The notes under the pieces: model-generated | What the model saw: only the letters and a program-made list of their open reading frames with translations | What the model was told of the DNA's origin: nothing | Databases searched by the model: none | From: an uncultured Bacteroidales bacterium | GTDB lineage: Bacteria > Bacteroidota > Bacteroidia > Bacteroidales > Muribaculaceae | Reading direction: 5' to 3' | NCBI GenBank assembly: GCA_947573135.1 | Contig: CANPDU010000033.1 | Coordinates: forward strand, 1 to 38,865 | Length of the DNA stretch: 38,865 bases | Position numbers and translations under genes: made by a program | In this document: one piece after another, positions 24,064-32,246 of the stretch | Position numbering within the stretch: the first letter of the stretch is position 1 | How the letters are laid out: every line of letters starts with the position of its first letter

Positions 24064-25854
24064 TTATCGTGTTAGTTTCTGAGTCTTGTTTTCGAGCCAT
24101 TTGAGTGCATCGCCTGAAAGCAACGGCGACAGAGTCTGACGCACGCGGTCGTGATAATTGTTGAGCCAGTCGATTTCTTCATCAGTCATTATCTCAGTGT
24201 CGAAAAGCCGCAGGTCGAACGGGAACAGGGTAACAGTTTCAAAACCATAAAATTTACCGAACTCTGTTGTCATGACTTCTGTGCAAAGAACGAGGTTTTC
24301 GCATCTTATGCCATGGACATCGGTGCGATAGAGTCCCGGTTCGTTTGAGGTCAGCATACCGGGCTTGAACGGGAATTTGCTGAGGTTTAATGCTACTTTC
24401 TGAGGCCCTTCATGAACGTTGAGGAAATGGCCTACGCCATGACCTGTGCCATGGAGATAGCTGAGCCCGTTTTTCCATAGAAACTGGCGGGCGATTACAT
24501 CGATCTGGGCGCCGTTGGTGCCTTCGGGAAAGACCATTTTTGCCATGGCGATATGCCCTTTCATTACAAGGGTGAAATCACGGCGTTCCTGAGCTGTAGG
24601 TTCTCCCAGGGCAACAGTACGAGTTATGTCAGTTGTGCCGTCGAGGTATTGTGCTCCGGAATCAACAAGAAGCAGACCCTCAGGCTTAAGTTTCGACGAA
24701 GACTTTTCGTCCGCTTCATAATGGACGATGGCTCCATGACCGGCATATCCGGCAATAGTGCCGAAACTTTCGTCAAAGAATAACGGCTGAGCGCTACGGT
24801 TGCGGCGTAATATTTCGGCGACGTCAATTTCGGCTATGCCGTCGCCGGCGGCTACTCTGCGTTCGATTTCCATGAATGAATGAACGAGGGCGACGCCGTC
24901 TCTTTGCATGGCTGCTTTGATGCCGGCTATCTGTACCGGATTTTTACATGCTTTCATTTCAGCCACAGGCGAAGCACCGAATACAGATCGCTTGCCTAGA
25001 GCTGTGTCAATGGCTTCGGCTGTGCGGTCAGGTTCGATGAGAACTTTTTCATCCGCCGGCAGACCGGAGAGGAAAGACATCACGGTTGTGTAGTCGTTAG
25101 TCTTTACACCTTGTGATGCAAGATATGATGTGACTTCGCCGGTCAGTTTTGCCGGATCGATAAACAGGACTGATCTGCCTTGTGGCGCTATATAGAGAAA
25201 TGCAGTCGCAACCGGATTATACGTTACGTCATTGCTGCGGATATTCAATGTCCATGCTATTTCATCAAGTGCTGAAATAAACATTGAAGAAGCCTGTTGC
25301 GCCGGAAGAGCGGCAATGATGTCCGCGATTTTCTGCGATGCCTCGCGACCGGCGTATTTTACATCGTGGATAAATACTTTTGCTTCGGGCAATGCGGGGC
25401 GGTCAGACCATATTTTGTCTACCGGATCAAAATCTGTCGACAGTTTGATGCCGTGTGTCTGAAGTCTGGCTCTGAGTGTCTCGGCACGCATGGTTGAGAA
25501 CATCATGCCGTTGATGCCTACGCATTTTCCTGCAGGAACATTGGCTGCAAGAAAATCATCAATTGACGGAGTCCCGGGAAGGCCGTCTTTCATAAGCTCG
25601 ATTCCTGTGCCTTCGAGTTGCTGGGCTGCCTGCAGAAAGTAGCGGGAGTCAGTCCAGAGATATGTTTTGTCATTTGTCACAACAAGGTCGCCGGCAGAAC
25701 CGGTAAAACCACTGAGCCAGCGGCGTACCTGCCAGTGAGAGGCAAGGTATTCGCTCATATGGGGGTCTGCCTGAGGTACTATTGTCGCAAATATGCCGGC
25801 TTCGTCCATCTTATTTCTTAAAGCGTTGAGCCGGGTGGTTATTTCTGTTTTCAT
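24064..25854 (-). CDS. Xaa-Pro aminopeptidase, M24 family
   Basis: The 596 aa enzyme removes the N-terminal residue from peptides with proline in second position. It has the three-domain layout of the large APP1-like type: two creatinase-like N-terminal domains (about 1-155 and 160-305) and the pita-bread catalytic domain (about 310-580). Metal ligands are D398 and D409 (VDSGAQYLDGTTDITRT), H472 (GTGHGVGH), E505 (SNEPGLY) and E519 (IRCENLV). No signal peptide is present, so it should be cytosolic. It leads a two-gene unit with the gamma-CA-like gene, and its promoter lies back to back with that of nagA. Confidence 0.93.
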   Translation of the reverse strand: MKTEITTRLNALRNKMDEAGIFATIVPQADPHMSEYLASHWQVRRWLSGFTGSAGDLVVTNDKTYLWTDSRYFLQAAQQLEGTGIELMKDGLPGTPSIDDFLAANVPAGKCVGINGMMFSTMRAETLRARLQTHGIKLSTDFDPVDKIWSDRPALPEAKVFIHDVKYAGREASQKIADIIAALPAQQASSMFISALDEIAWTLNIRSNDVTYNPVATAFLYIAPQGRSVLFIDPAKLTGEVTSYLASQGVKTNDYTTVMSFLSGLPADEKVLIEPDRTAEAIDTALGKRSVFGASPVAEMKACKNPVQIAGIKAAMQRDGVALVHSFMEIERRVAAGDGIAEIDVAEILRRNRSAQPLFFDESFGTIAGYAGHGAIVHYEADEKSSSKLKPEGLLLVDSGAQYLDGTTDITRTVALGEPTAQERRDFTLVMKGHIAMAKMVFPEGTNGAQIDVIARQFLWKNGLSYLHGTGHGVGHFLNVHEGPQKVALNLSKFPFKPGMLTSNEPGLYRTDVHGIRCENLVLCTEVMTTEFGKFYGFETVTLFPFDLRLFDTEIMTDEEIDWLNNYHDRVRQTLSPLLSGDALKWLENKTQKLTR

Positions 25855-25884
25855 CGCAGTATTTCTTTTATTTGTTTAGCAATG

Positions 25885-25892
25885 CAAACTTA
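25885..25892 (-). promoter_or_regulatory. -7 element of the aminopeptidase P unit
   Basis: The minus strand reads TAAGTTTG, a match to TAnnTTTG, about 31 nt before the ATG at 25854. It lies only 13 nt from the divergent nagA -7 box. Confidence 0.6.
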
Positions 25893-25905
25893 CAAAAAAA
25901 ATGAT

Positions 25906-25913
25906 TATCTTTG
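25906..25913 (+). promoter_or_regulatory. -7 element of nagA
   Basis: TATCTTTG matches TAnnTTTG, about 37 nt before the nagA ATG at 25951. No standard -33 box is seen. Confidence 0.6.
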
Positions 25914-25950
25914 CTGAAAAATAACAAGGAATTTATATAATCCAATCGTC

Positions 25951-27108
25951 ATGTTAACACAGATAATCAACGGAAAAATATTTACGCCCCACGGATGGGT
26001 CAACAACGGCTCAATCGTAATGGAAAATTCAAAGATACGCGACATACTCAATTCTGACGATCCTGTCGACGGAGTTGATAAAATCATTGATGCCCGCGGC
26101 GCTTATGTGCTGCCCGGCGCAATAGATATCCACGTCCATGGCGGAGGCGGCCGGGATTTTATGGAGACAACCGAGGACGCATTCCTCGAAGCTATTGCCG
26201 CACACCGCAGTCACGGCACAACAGCCATCGCTCCGACTCTGTCTTCGTCGACAAACAAAATGATCGACGATGCAGCCACTACTTGCGACAAACTCATGGC
26301 TGACCCCAATAACGGCATTATCGGTCTTCACCTCGAAGGTCCGTACTTCAATCCGAAAAAGGCCGGCGCTCAGATGCCTGAGATTATACGCGCAATCAAT
26401 CCTGACGAATACAAAGATCTTGTCGAGCGACATAGCAGTATCCGTCGCTGGGATGCAGCCCCCGAACTGGAAGGGTCGGAAGAGTTTGCGCGTTATCTCC
26501 GCTCAAAAGGCGTCGTCGTATCGCTCGCCCATACTGCGGCAACGCCTGACGATGTAGATCGCGCGGCTCATGCCGGTTTTAGCCATGCAACGCACTTCTA
26601 CAATGCGATGACCCAGTATCATAAAGAAGGAATGTACAGTAAGGCCGGTACTGTCGAAGGAGTCTATGATCATCCTGAAATGACTGTTGAAGTCATCAGC
26701 GACGGCATTCATGTTCCTGTAAGAACTATCCGCCTCGCTCACCGTGTCAAAGGCGTTGAGAATATGGCGTTCATAACCGATGCTCTTGCCGTAGCGGCGT
26801 CCGACAGCACAAAAGCGTTTGACCAGCGGGTGCGCATCGAGAACGGCGTCTGTGTGCTTGCCGACGGTTCGGCTATAGCCGGCTCGATCGCTACAATGGA
26901 CAGAGTTATCAAGGTAGCTGTAACAGAGGCGGGACTTCCGCTCGAAGACGTTGCGCGCATGGTATCGGAGACTCCTGCTAAGATTATGGGAGTCTATGAC
27001 CGCAAAGGCAGTCTGGAGCGCGGCAAAGATGCTGATATTATCCTGATGGACGGTGATCTTAATCTTACAGGTGTTATCCAGATGGGACGCGAGATCGAAA
27101 TTGCTTGA
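25951..27108 (+). CDS. nagA: N-acetylglucosamine-6-phosphate deacetylase
   Basis: NagA converts GlcNAc-6-phosphate to glucosamine-6-phosphate and acetate in the cytosol, feeding amino sugars from mucin or peptidoglycan into glycolysis. The 385 aa amidohydrolase shows the HxH motif (H61, H63 in DIHVHGGG), E129 in LHLEGPY, H194 in SLAHTAA, H215 in SHATHFYNAM, and catalytic Asp D277 in FITDALA. No nagB is in the window. It is followed after 30 nt by a secreted SGNH hydrolase gene, which may read through from the nagA promoter. The GH20 enzyme elsewhere in the window would supply its substrate after phosphorylation. Confidence 0.95.
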   Translation: MLTQIINGKIFTPHGWVNNGSIVMENSKIRDILNSDDPVDGVDKIIDARGAYVLPGAIDIHVHGGGGRDFMETTEDAFLEAIAAHRSHGTTAIAPTLSSSTNKMIDDAATTCDKLMADPNNGIIGLHLEGPYFNPKKAGAQMPEIIRAINPDEYKDLVERHSSIRRWDAAPELEGSEEFARYLRSKGVVVSLAHTAATPDDVDRAAHAGFSHATHFYNAMTQYHKEGMYSKAGTVEGVYDHPEMTVEVISDGIHVPVRTIRLAHRVKGVENMAFITDALAVAASDSTKAFDQRVRIENGVCVLADGSAIAGSIATMDRVIKVAVTEAGLPLEDVARMVSETPAKIMGVYDRKGSLERGKDADIILMDGDLNLTGVIQMGREIEIA

Positions 27109-27138
27109 ATTTAATAATAAATGAAACGATAAAACCTC

Positions 27139-27945
27139 ATGAAAAAACTATTTTTATTTGTCGCTGCCGCTATCGTCGGCATTGCGGCCAGCGCACAAAG
27201 CGTATCTATTGTTCAAAATGGCGAGGAGGTTGTAAGCCTCTCTCCTTCGACAATTGATGAAATCGTGTTCAGCATGGACTCTCCGACCGGCACTATTGCC
27301 GCCTCCGGACCTCAGGCTGTGAATGGAACGTGGTGTTCGGTCGGGACATCGATAACATGGTACAATAATAATGTGTCTGCTTCCGGTGGCCGTTTTACCC
27401 GCGGTTATCAGGACCGCGTTATGGATCAGCTCGTATTTACCAAACTTACAAATGTTGGAGATAACGGTGGTTGCGTAGCCGGTTCGGTTAATAAACCCGT
27501 AAAGGCTGATTATTATTCTATCGAGCACGGTATCAACGATTGGGGACATTCAACACCTGTCGGAACAATCGAGGATTATATCAATAATACCAACAACGGC
27601 ACATTTGCTGCGGATTATCGTCGTCTTATCGATAAGATCTTTTCTCTCAACCCCAATGCCAAAGTCGTTCTTTGCACGCCCCGTAAAGGTTATGGATTCA
27701 GCGGATATTTGCCTGCGCATTGGTATGATGAGAAGGGCGGTATTTATCTGGAGCAATATGCCAAACTCATTCGTGAGATAGCTGAATATGAATCGATGCC
27801 TGTCGCTGATTTCTTCAGCTTATGCGGCGGTCAGCACAATCTCTCGGAACTTTCCATAGACGTAGCACTTCATCCTAATGATGACGGTTATCAGATGATG
27901 GCTAATGTACTCATAAAGGCATTTGAGAAAATTATAGTAAAATGA
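27139..27945 (+). CDS. Secreted SGNH-type hydrolase, paralogue 1 (altered block V)
   Basis: The 268 aa protein has a signal peptide of about 20 residues ending ASAQ. A short N-terminal module follows (residues about 21-47, NGEEVVSLSPSTIDEIVFS). The SGNH fold runs from about 60: block I GTSITW with nucleophile S71, block III GINDWG with N133, and block V DVALHPND with H245. The candidate Asp is D241, four residues before His instead of the usual three, because the segment before it is about ten residues shorter than in the paralogue at 28468-29193. It could still act as a Ser-His dyad esterase or be weakened. Substrates may be acetylated glycans, by analogy only. It overlaps or abuts the next gene. 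Confidence 0.8.
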   Translation: MKKLFLFVAAAIVGIAASAQSVSIVQNGEEVVSLSPSTIDEIVFSMDSPTGTIAASGPQAVNGTWCSVGTSITWYNNNVSASGGRFTRGYQDRVMDQLVFTKLTNVGDNGGCVAGSVNKPVKADYYSIEHGINDWGHSTPVGTIEDYINNTNNGTFAADYRRLIDKIFSLNPNAKVVLCTPRKGYGFSGYLPAHWYDEKGGIYLEQYAKLIREIAEYESMPVADFFSLCGGQHNLSELSIDVALHPNDDGYQMMANVLIKAFEKIIVK

Positions 27946-27971
27946 TATTTCATAACGATCATATTAATATT

Positions 27972-28457
27972 ATGAAAATCATGAAACATTTAGCCGTCAC
28001 GCTGATTGCTCTGGCTGTCTCGATACCGTGTATGAAGGCGGACGACGGAACAAAATTTTATATCCATTTTACTGACGGCAAGCATATGGAGCTTGATTTT
28101 GTAGACCGACCGACAATTTCGTTTAATTCTCAAAACGCTTTGAAAATTCAGAGCGAGACAATGTCAATGAAAGTCAGACCATTTAAGAATGTCAGCAAAA
28201 TTACTTTTGGCAATCTGTCGGGAATAACCGATGCTGTAGACGGAGAAAAAACAATTAAAGCAGATAGAGGTAACAAGGTCGCTTTCTTGGGTTTCACGGT
28301 CGGTACGCAGATAATGGTTACATCGATCAACGGCATTGTTTGCCGTTCCGCTTCAATAGATAATGAAAACAGGTTCGAAATGTCTCTTGACGGATTGTCA
28401 AAAGGGGTCTATATAGTAACTGCTGACAAGGAAATCTGTAAACTGGTAGTTGAATAA
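27972..28457 (+). CDS. Small secreted protein with T9SS-like C-terminal domain
   Basis: The ATG at 27972 gives 161 aa with a good signal peptide (MKIMKHLAVTLIALAV...KA). An earlier in-frame ATG at 27942 overlaps the previous stop by 4 nt and is possible but leads with a poor signal. The middle (about 28-85) has the 'DG...ISF...ITFGNL' pattern common in Bacteroidales secreted proteins. The last ~70 residues look like a type IX secretion/sorting C-terminal domain: INGIVCRSASI..., LDGLSKGVYIV, and a final CKLVVE strand. It lies between two SGNH hydrolase genes and may be a scaffold or secreted partner. The T9SS reading is by pattern, and no T9SS gene is in the window. Confidence 0.72.
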   Translation: MKIMKHLAVTLIALAVSIPCMKADDGTKFYIHFTDGKHMELDFVDRPTISFNSQNALKIQSETMSMKVRPFKNVSKITFGNLSGITDAVDGEKTIKADRGNKVAFLGFTVGTQIMVTSINGIVCRSASIDNENRFEMSLDGLSKGVYIVTADKEICKLVVE

Positions 28458-28467
28458 TTTGATAGAA

Positions 28468-29193
28468 ATGAAAAAGATACTGATTATAATTGCGACAGCT
28501 CTGATTGCGATGCCAGCTTTTTCCCAAATACGGGCGGTGAAAGGACATTGGTGTGCGTTAGGCACGTCAATCACTTGGTATAACGAGAATGTAAGTGCGT
28601 CTAACGGCGGATTTACAAAAGGTTATCAGACTCGTGTGATGGAAAAACTGGCCTTTACACAATATTCTAACAAGGCCGTTAATGGCGGTGCGCTTAAGAC
28701 TGCGCTTGCTAATGTTGTCAAGGCTGATTATTATACCATTGAGCATGGTATAAATGACTGGGGACAGTCGATCCCCGTAGGCACTATGGATGATTACATC
28801 AACAATACCGACAATGGCAGTTTTGCCGCTGAATATCGGAAACTTATCGATGCGATCTATAAGATTAATCCGAAAGCTAAAATCGTGATCTGCACTCCGC
28901 GCAGAGGCTATGGTTTCTCAGGTTATCTGCCGGATCATTGTTATGACCCTAAAAACGGCATCTATCTGAGCGAGTATGCCGAGATGGCACGTAAGATAGC
29001 CGATTATGAGTCGATACCGGTTGCAGATTTCTATAAATATTGCGGAGGTCAGCGTACACTGCTGAATGAATCGCTTAATAACGCCCGTGCTTCAATCGGC
29101 TACACCAATGATGCGGTCCATCCTAATGACTTGGGCTTTCAGCGTATGGCCAATGTTTTGATCGATGCGCTTGAAAATGTGATCGTAGATTAA
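28468..29193 (+). CDS. Secreted SGNH-type hydrolase, paralogue 2
   Basis: The ATG at 28468 gives 241 aa with a signal peptide ending PAFSQ; an in-frame TTG at 28450 lies inside the previous gene and is rejected. Strong similarity to paralogue 1 is visible across the whole fold (for example VKADYYTIEHGINDWG and RRGYGFSGYLP). Block I is GTSITW with S34, block III GINDWG with N96, and block V DAVHPND with D215 and H218 in standard D-x-x-H spacing, so the catalytic triad is complete. Unlike paralogue 1 it lacks the N-terminal module. It starts 10 nt after the small secreted protein gene. A role as a carbohydrate esterase acting on GlcNAc-containing glycans is only a guess from the nagA neighbourhood. 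Confidence 0.83.
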   Translation: MKKILIIIATALIAMPAFSQIRAVKGHWCALGTSITWYNENVSASNGGFTKGYQTRVMEKLAFTQYSNKAVNGGALKTALANVVKADYYTIEHGINDWGQSIPVGTMDDYINNTDNGSFAAEYRKLIDAIYKINPKAKIVICTPRRGYGFSGYLPDHCYDPKNGIYLSEYAEMARKIADYESIPVADFYKYCGGQRTLLNESLNNARASIGYTNDAVHPNDLGFQRMANVLIDALENVIVD

Positions 29194-29219
29194 GACGGAT
29201 CAAGTCCTTGTAAAAAATC

Positions 29220-29262
29220 AGCTTCGAAATGTCGGGTAAGTCCGCTTTCGAAGCTTATTTTT
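29220..29262. terminator. Bidirectional terminator between SGNH and cinA genes
   Basis: AGCTTCGAAA (29220-29229) pairs with TTTCGAAGCT (29246-29255). T7 follows on plus, and a T6 run (complement of A residues at 29213-29218) follows on minus. It separates convergent transcripts. Confidence 0.85.
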
Positions 29263-30507
29263 TTACCTTAAAGCTTTTGCGAGAGCAAGGAGAGCTTCTG
29301 TAGATGCACGCTCGATTACCCGCTGTCGGTTGCCGGGATAGCGTTTTACAAAGGTTTCGGTTCCGCCAGGTGTGACGACAGCAGTCCATACTGTTCCTAC
29401 CGGCTTTTCATCTGATCCGCCTCCGGGGCCGGCTATTCCTGATGTTGCAACGGCGCATTCAGCGCCCGTCAGTTTTGCCACACCTTCAGCCATCGCAGCC
29501 ACAACTTCACTGCTTACTGCTCCGTGCTCTCTGATCACATCGGCTTTTACACCGAGCACATTGGTTTTAACTTCGTTTGAATAACTGACTACTGAACCCA
29601 GATAAATGTCTGAACATCCGGCTGTCGAGGTGATGAGATGTGCGATATTTCCGCCCGTGCAGCTTTCGGCGCTTGCCAGATGCAGCCCTTTTCGGCGTAT
29701 GGCATCAATTGCGATTTCGGCAGCGTTGGCATCGCCTTTAAATATAATGTACTGCTCAGTTTCCTTACACAATTGTTCGAACGCTTCATCAAGGATTTTA
29801 TCTGTTCCGTCGCCTTTGGTTCCGCTTGCGTCAAGCCGCAGACGTATCAGTCCGGGCGTGGGAAGATAGGCCAGATGGAGACGTTTGTCTAAGGCTGATT
29901 CGAAATTCTCAAGCTGTTGAGCCAGAGCTGACTCCGTGATGCCGGTTATCATCAGCGATTTATGTCCGATGAACAATTCTGGAGAGAAGTGTGAGGCTAT
30001 TTCGCTGATGACTGATCGTGTAAGCATTCCTTCGGTTTCGAACGGCACTCCCGGCATTGCGACAAGGACATGTCCGTCTGATTTCCGTTCAAACCACATG
30101 ATCGGAGCTGTGCCGAGCCGGTTTTGGATCACACGGCATGACGCAGGCACGAAGGCCTGGGCTTCGGTGAGCGGATTCATCCGGAGGCCTCTTATGTCGA
30201 ATACCTCACGGATATTAGCTGCAACCTCATCATTAAAAATCATCGGGCCGCCGAAGATCCCACACATTACCCCTTTGGTTATGTCGTCTTTTGTCGGGCC
30301 GAGTCCTCCGGTAGTTATGACAAGCTCACTGTCGGCCATACAAAGTTCGATAGCCGAACGTATATCATCCGCCTTATCTGCTACGGTCACCACTCTTGCT
30401 GTTTCCCAGCCGTATGGCCCTAAAGTCCTGGATATAAAACCTGAATTTGTATCGGTCACCTGACCGATGAGTATTTCGTCTCCAATGACGATTATCGAAA
30501 GTTTCAT
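29263..30507 (-). CDS. cinA: CinA-family nicotinamide-nucleotide amidohydrolase
   Basis: The 414 aa protein has the two domains of full-length CinA: an N-terminal MoaB/MogA-like domain (about 1-170, with VITTGGLGPTKDD) and a C-terminal PncC domain (about 255-414, with ASAESCTGGNIA and ATSGIAGPGG). CinA hydrolyses nicotinamide mononucleotide and, through the N-terminal domain, ADP-ribose, recycling pyridine nucleotides. The S and K residues of the PncC site fall in AESCTGG and the following region. It starts 11 nt after tsaD and is the last gene of a three-gene unit. Confidence 0.93.
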   Translation of the reverse strand: MKLSIIVIGDEILIGQVTDTNSGFISRTLGPYGWETARVVTVADKADDIRSAIELCMADSELVITTGGLGPTKDDITKGVMCGIFGGPMIFNDEVAANIREVFDIRGLRMNPLTEAQAFVPASCRVIQNRLGTAPIMWFERKSDGHVLVAMPGVPFETEGMLTRSVISEIASHFSPELFIGHKSLMITGITESALAQQLENFESALDKRLHLAYLPTPGLIRLRLDASGTKGDGTDKILDEAFEQLCKETEQYIIFKGDANAAEIAIDAIRRKGLHLASAESCTGGNIAHLITSTAGCSDIYLGSVVSYSNEVKTNVLGVKADVIREHGAVSSEVVAAMAEGVAKLTGAECAVATSGIAGPGGGSDEKPVGTVWTAVVTPGGTETFVKRYPGNRQRVIERASTEALLALAKALR

Positions 30508-30518
30508 TTAATCAATTG

Positions 30519-31538
30519 TTATATGCTCACGCGGGCATAAGGAGTTTCGTCGTAACGACAGAATTCTCCTGATTTGAATTTGAAGTAACCGGCGATCGCG
30601 ACCATCGCTGCATTGTCAGTGGTAAATGCTCTTTGTGGAATAAATGCTTTAAGTTTTCTGCGTTTACAGAAATCTGCTATTGCAGCACGCACTCCTGAAT
30701 TTGCCGATACGCCGCCTCCGATCGCTACGGTTTTCACTCCTGTCTGTTTAACTGCTTTTGCGAGCTTGTCGATAAGTATATTGATTATAGTTGTCTGTAG
30801 CGAAGCTGCAAGATCAGCCATGTTGTTTTTTATGAAATCAGGGTCTGTGGCCGACGCGTCGCGCAGAGTGTAGAGAAACGATGTTTTCAGTCCGCTGAAC
30901 GAATAGTCCAGACCGGCGACGTGGGGTTTGGCAAATTTAAACCGAGTCGGATCTCCTTGCGAGGCAAGCCGGTCGATATGCGGGCCGCCGGGGTAGGGCA
31001 GCCCCATGACTTTGGCACATTTGTCAAACGCTTCACCTGCAGCATCGTCGATCGTCTGTCCGAGAACTTCCATGTCATTGTAGCCTTTCACAAGTATGAT
31101 CTGCGAGTTACCGCCAGATATGAGCAGACAGAGGAACGGGAATTCGGGTACTTCGTCTTCAGGCGCAGTGCGCACGAAATGCGACAGTACGTGCCCGTGG
31201 AGATGATTGACGTCGACTATAGGGATCCGCAGACCCAGTGACATTCCTTTGGCGAAGCTTGTGCCGACCAGCAGAGAGCCCAGTAGTCCGGGACCGCGGG
31301 TAAAAGCTATCGCCGACAGATCGTGTTTGTCTATACCTGCGCGTTTGAGCGCGGTGTCTACCACAGGAACGATATTTTGCTGGTGGGCGCGTGATGCCAG
31401 TTCGGGAACAACGCCGCCATACTCTTCGTGAACACTTTGCGACGCTATTACATTACTCAGCAGCAGACCGTCGGCTATAACGGCCGCTGAAGTGTCGTCG
31501 CATGATGATTCGATTCCGAGAATAATGTTTTTTGACAT
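30519..31538 (-). CDS. tsaD: tRNA N6-threonylcarbamoyladenosine transferase subunit TsaD
   Basis: TsaD transfers threonylcarbamoyl to A37 of tRNAs reading ANN codons, working with TsaB and TsaE in the cytosol. The 339 aa ASKHA protein opens ILGIESSCDDTSAAV, carries the metal-binding HLHGH (H112, H116), the nucleotide-binding GGGVSANSGVR region, and a late metal-binding Asp in TTDNAAM. Length matches the family. It lies 2 nt after the stop of an outer-membrane barrel gene and 11 nt before cinA. An essential gene following an unrelated barrel gene implies shared transcription, not shared function. Confidence 0.96.
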   Translation of the reverse strand: MSKNIILGIESSCDDTSAAVIADGLLLSNVIASQSVHEEYGGVVPELASRAHQQNIVPVVDTALKRAGIDKHDLSAIAFTRGPGLLGSLLVGTSFAKGMSLGLRIPIVDVNHLHGHVLSHFVRTAPEDEVPEFPFLCLLISGGNSQIILVKGYNDMEVLGQTIDDAAGEAFDKCAKVMGLPYPGGPHIDRLASQGDPTRFKFAKPHVAGLDYSFSGLKTSFLYTLRDASATDPDFIKNNMADLAASLQTTIINILIDKLAKAVKQTGVKTVAIGGGVSANSGVRAAIADFCKRRKLKAFIPQRAFTTDNAAMVAIAGYFKFKSGEFCRYDETPYARVSI

Positions 31539-31540
31539 AA

Positions 31541-32077
31541 TTAAAAGACATATGCGATACCGGCTGTAATTACGGCTGTCGAGTATCCTTTCATCAGTAC
31601 ATATTTTGCTTCAAGCGATAGCTTTAGCGATTCACTGCATCGTAGATCAAAGCCGGCTCCGAGATTCATACCGAAGCGGGCGGTGCGTGTCGATACATCG
31701 TCACTGCTGTCAAATTCGGTCCCTTGCGTACGATAATGACGGCTCCATGACGAGTAGTTCAATCCGGCTAACGGATAAAAGGCTACTTTTTCTCCGGTAA
31801 AACCGAACGGTACATGGGCGTTGATGTCAAAAGAGAATGCATCCATATCGTTGTTTCGGAAAACGTAAGAGAGCTCAGGTGATATCCTGAAGTGATTGCT
31901 GAAGGAATATTGGAAAACAAGACCGGCAATGGCCGATTTGTTTTTTGAAACGTATCCGACTTTAGGTCCGAGCGACTTCTCGCCTTTTACGATTTGGGCT
32001 TGTGACGGATATGCGAATGCTATCGCCATTGTCGAGGTAATGAAAATCCGTATAAGGGTCTTGCTTAGATTGCGCAT
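31541..32077 (-). CDS. Small outer-membrane beta-barrel protein
   Basis: The 178 aa protein has a signal peptide ending PSQAQ and about eight amphipathic strands, with aromatic-rich segments and a C-terminal ITAGIAYVF that ends in Phe, as recognised by the Bam machinery. This fits the OmpW/OmpX-like or 'porin family' barrels of Bacteroidales. No enzymatic motif is visible. Its promoter (TAACTTTG at 32122-32129) is the only one seen for the unit with tsaD and cinA. Confidence 0.8.
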   Translation of the reverse strand: MRNLSKTLIRIFITSTMAIAFAYPSQAQIVKGEKSLGPKVGYVSKNKSAIAGLVFQYSFSNHFRISPELSYVFRNNDMDAFSFDINAHVPFGFTGEKVAFYPLAGLNYSSWSRHYRTQGTEFDSSDDVSTRTARFGMNLGAGFDLRCSESLKLSLEAKYVLMKGYSTAVITAGIAYVF

Positions 32078-32121
32078 GTTTTTGTTCTTAAGAATTAGCG
32101 TTGACAGAATATCTTGTTGCG

Positions 32122-32129
32122 CAAAGTTA
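32122..32129 (-). promoter_or_regulatory. -7 element of the barrel-tsaD-cinA unit
   Basis: The minus strand reads TAACTTTG (TAnnTTTG), with a leader of about 40 nt before the ATG at 32077. No -33 box was found. Confidence 0.6.
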
Positions 32130-32182
32130 GCAATAATAATCCATCATTATAGCAGCGGCAATCGAAAAAAGGAGTGGTTGCA

Positions 32183-32215
32183 TTGTCTTTTTCTTCTGTA
32201 ATATTGTTATCTTTG
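32183..32215 (+). promoter_or_regulatory. Promoter of the DEAD-box helicase gene
   Basis: TTG (32183-32185), a 22-nt spacer and TATCTTTG (32208-32215) fit the Bacteroidetes pattern slightly loosely. Initiation near 32221 leaves a leader of about 25 nt. Confidence 0.65.
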
Positions 32216-32246
32216 TAGTATTATTATTTATAACAAGACATAAAAC

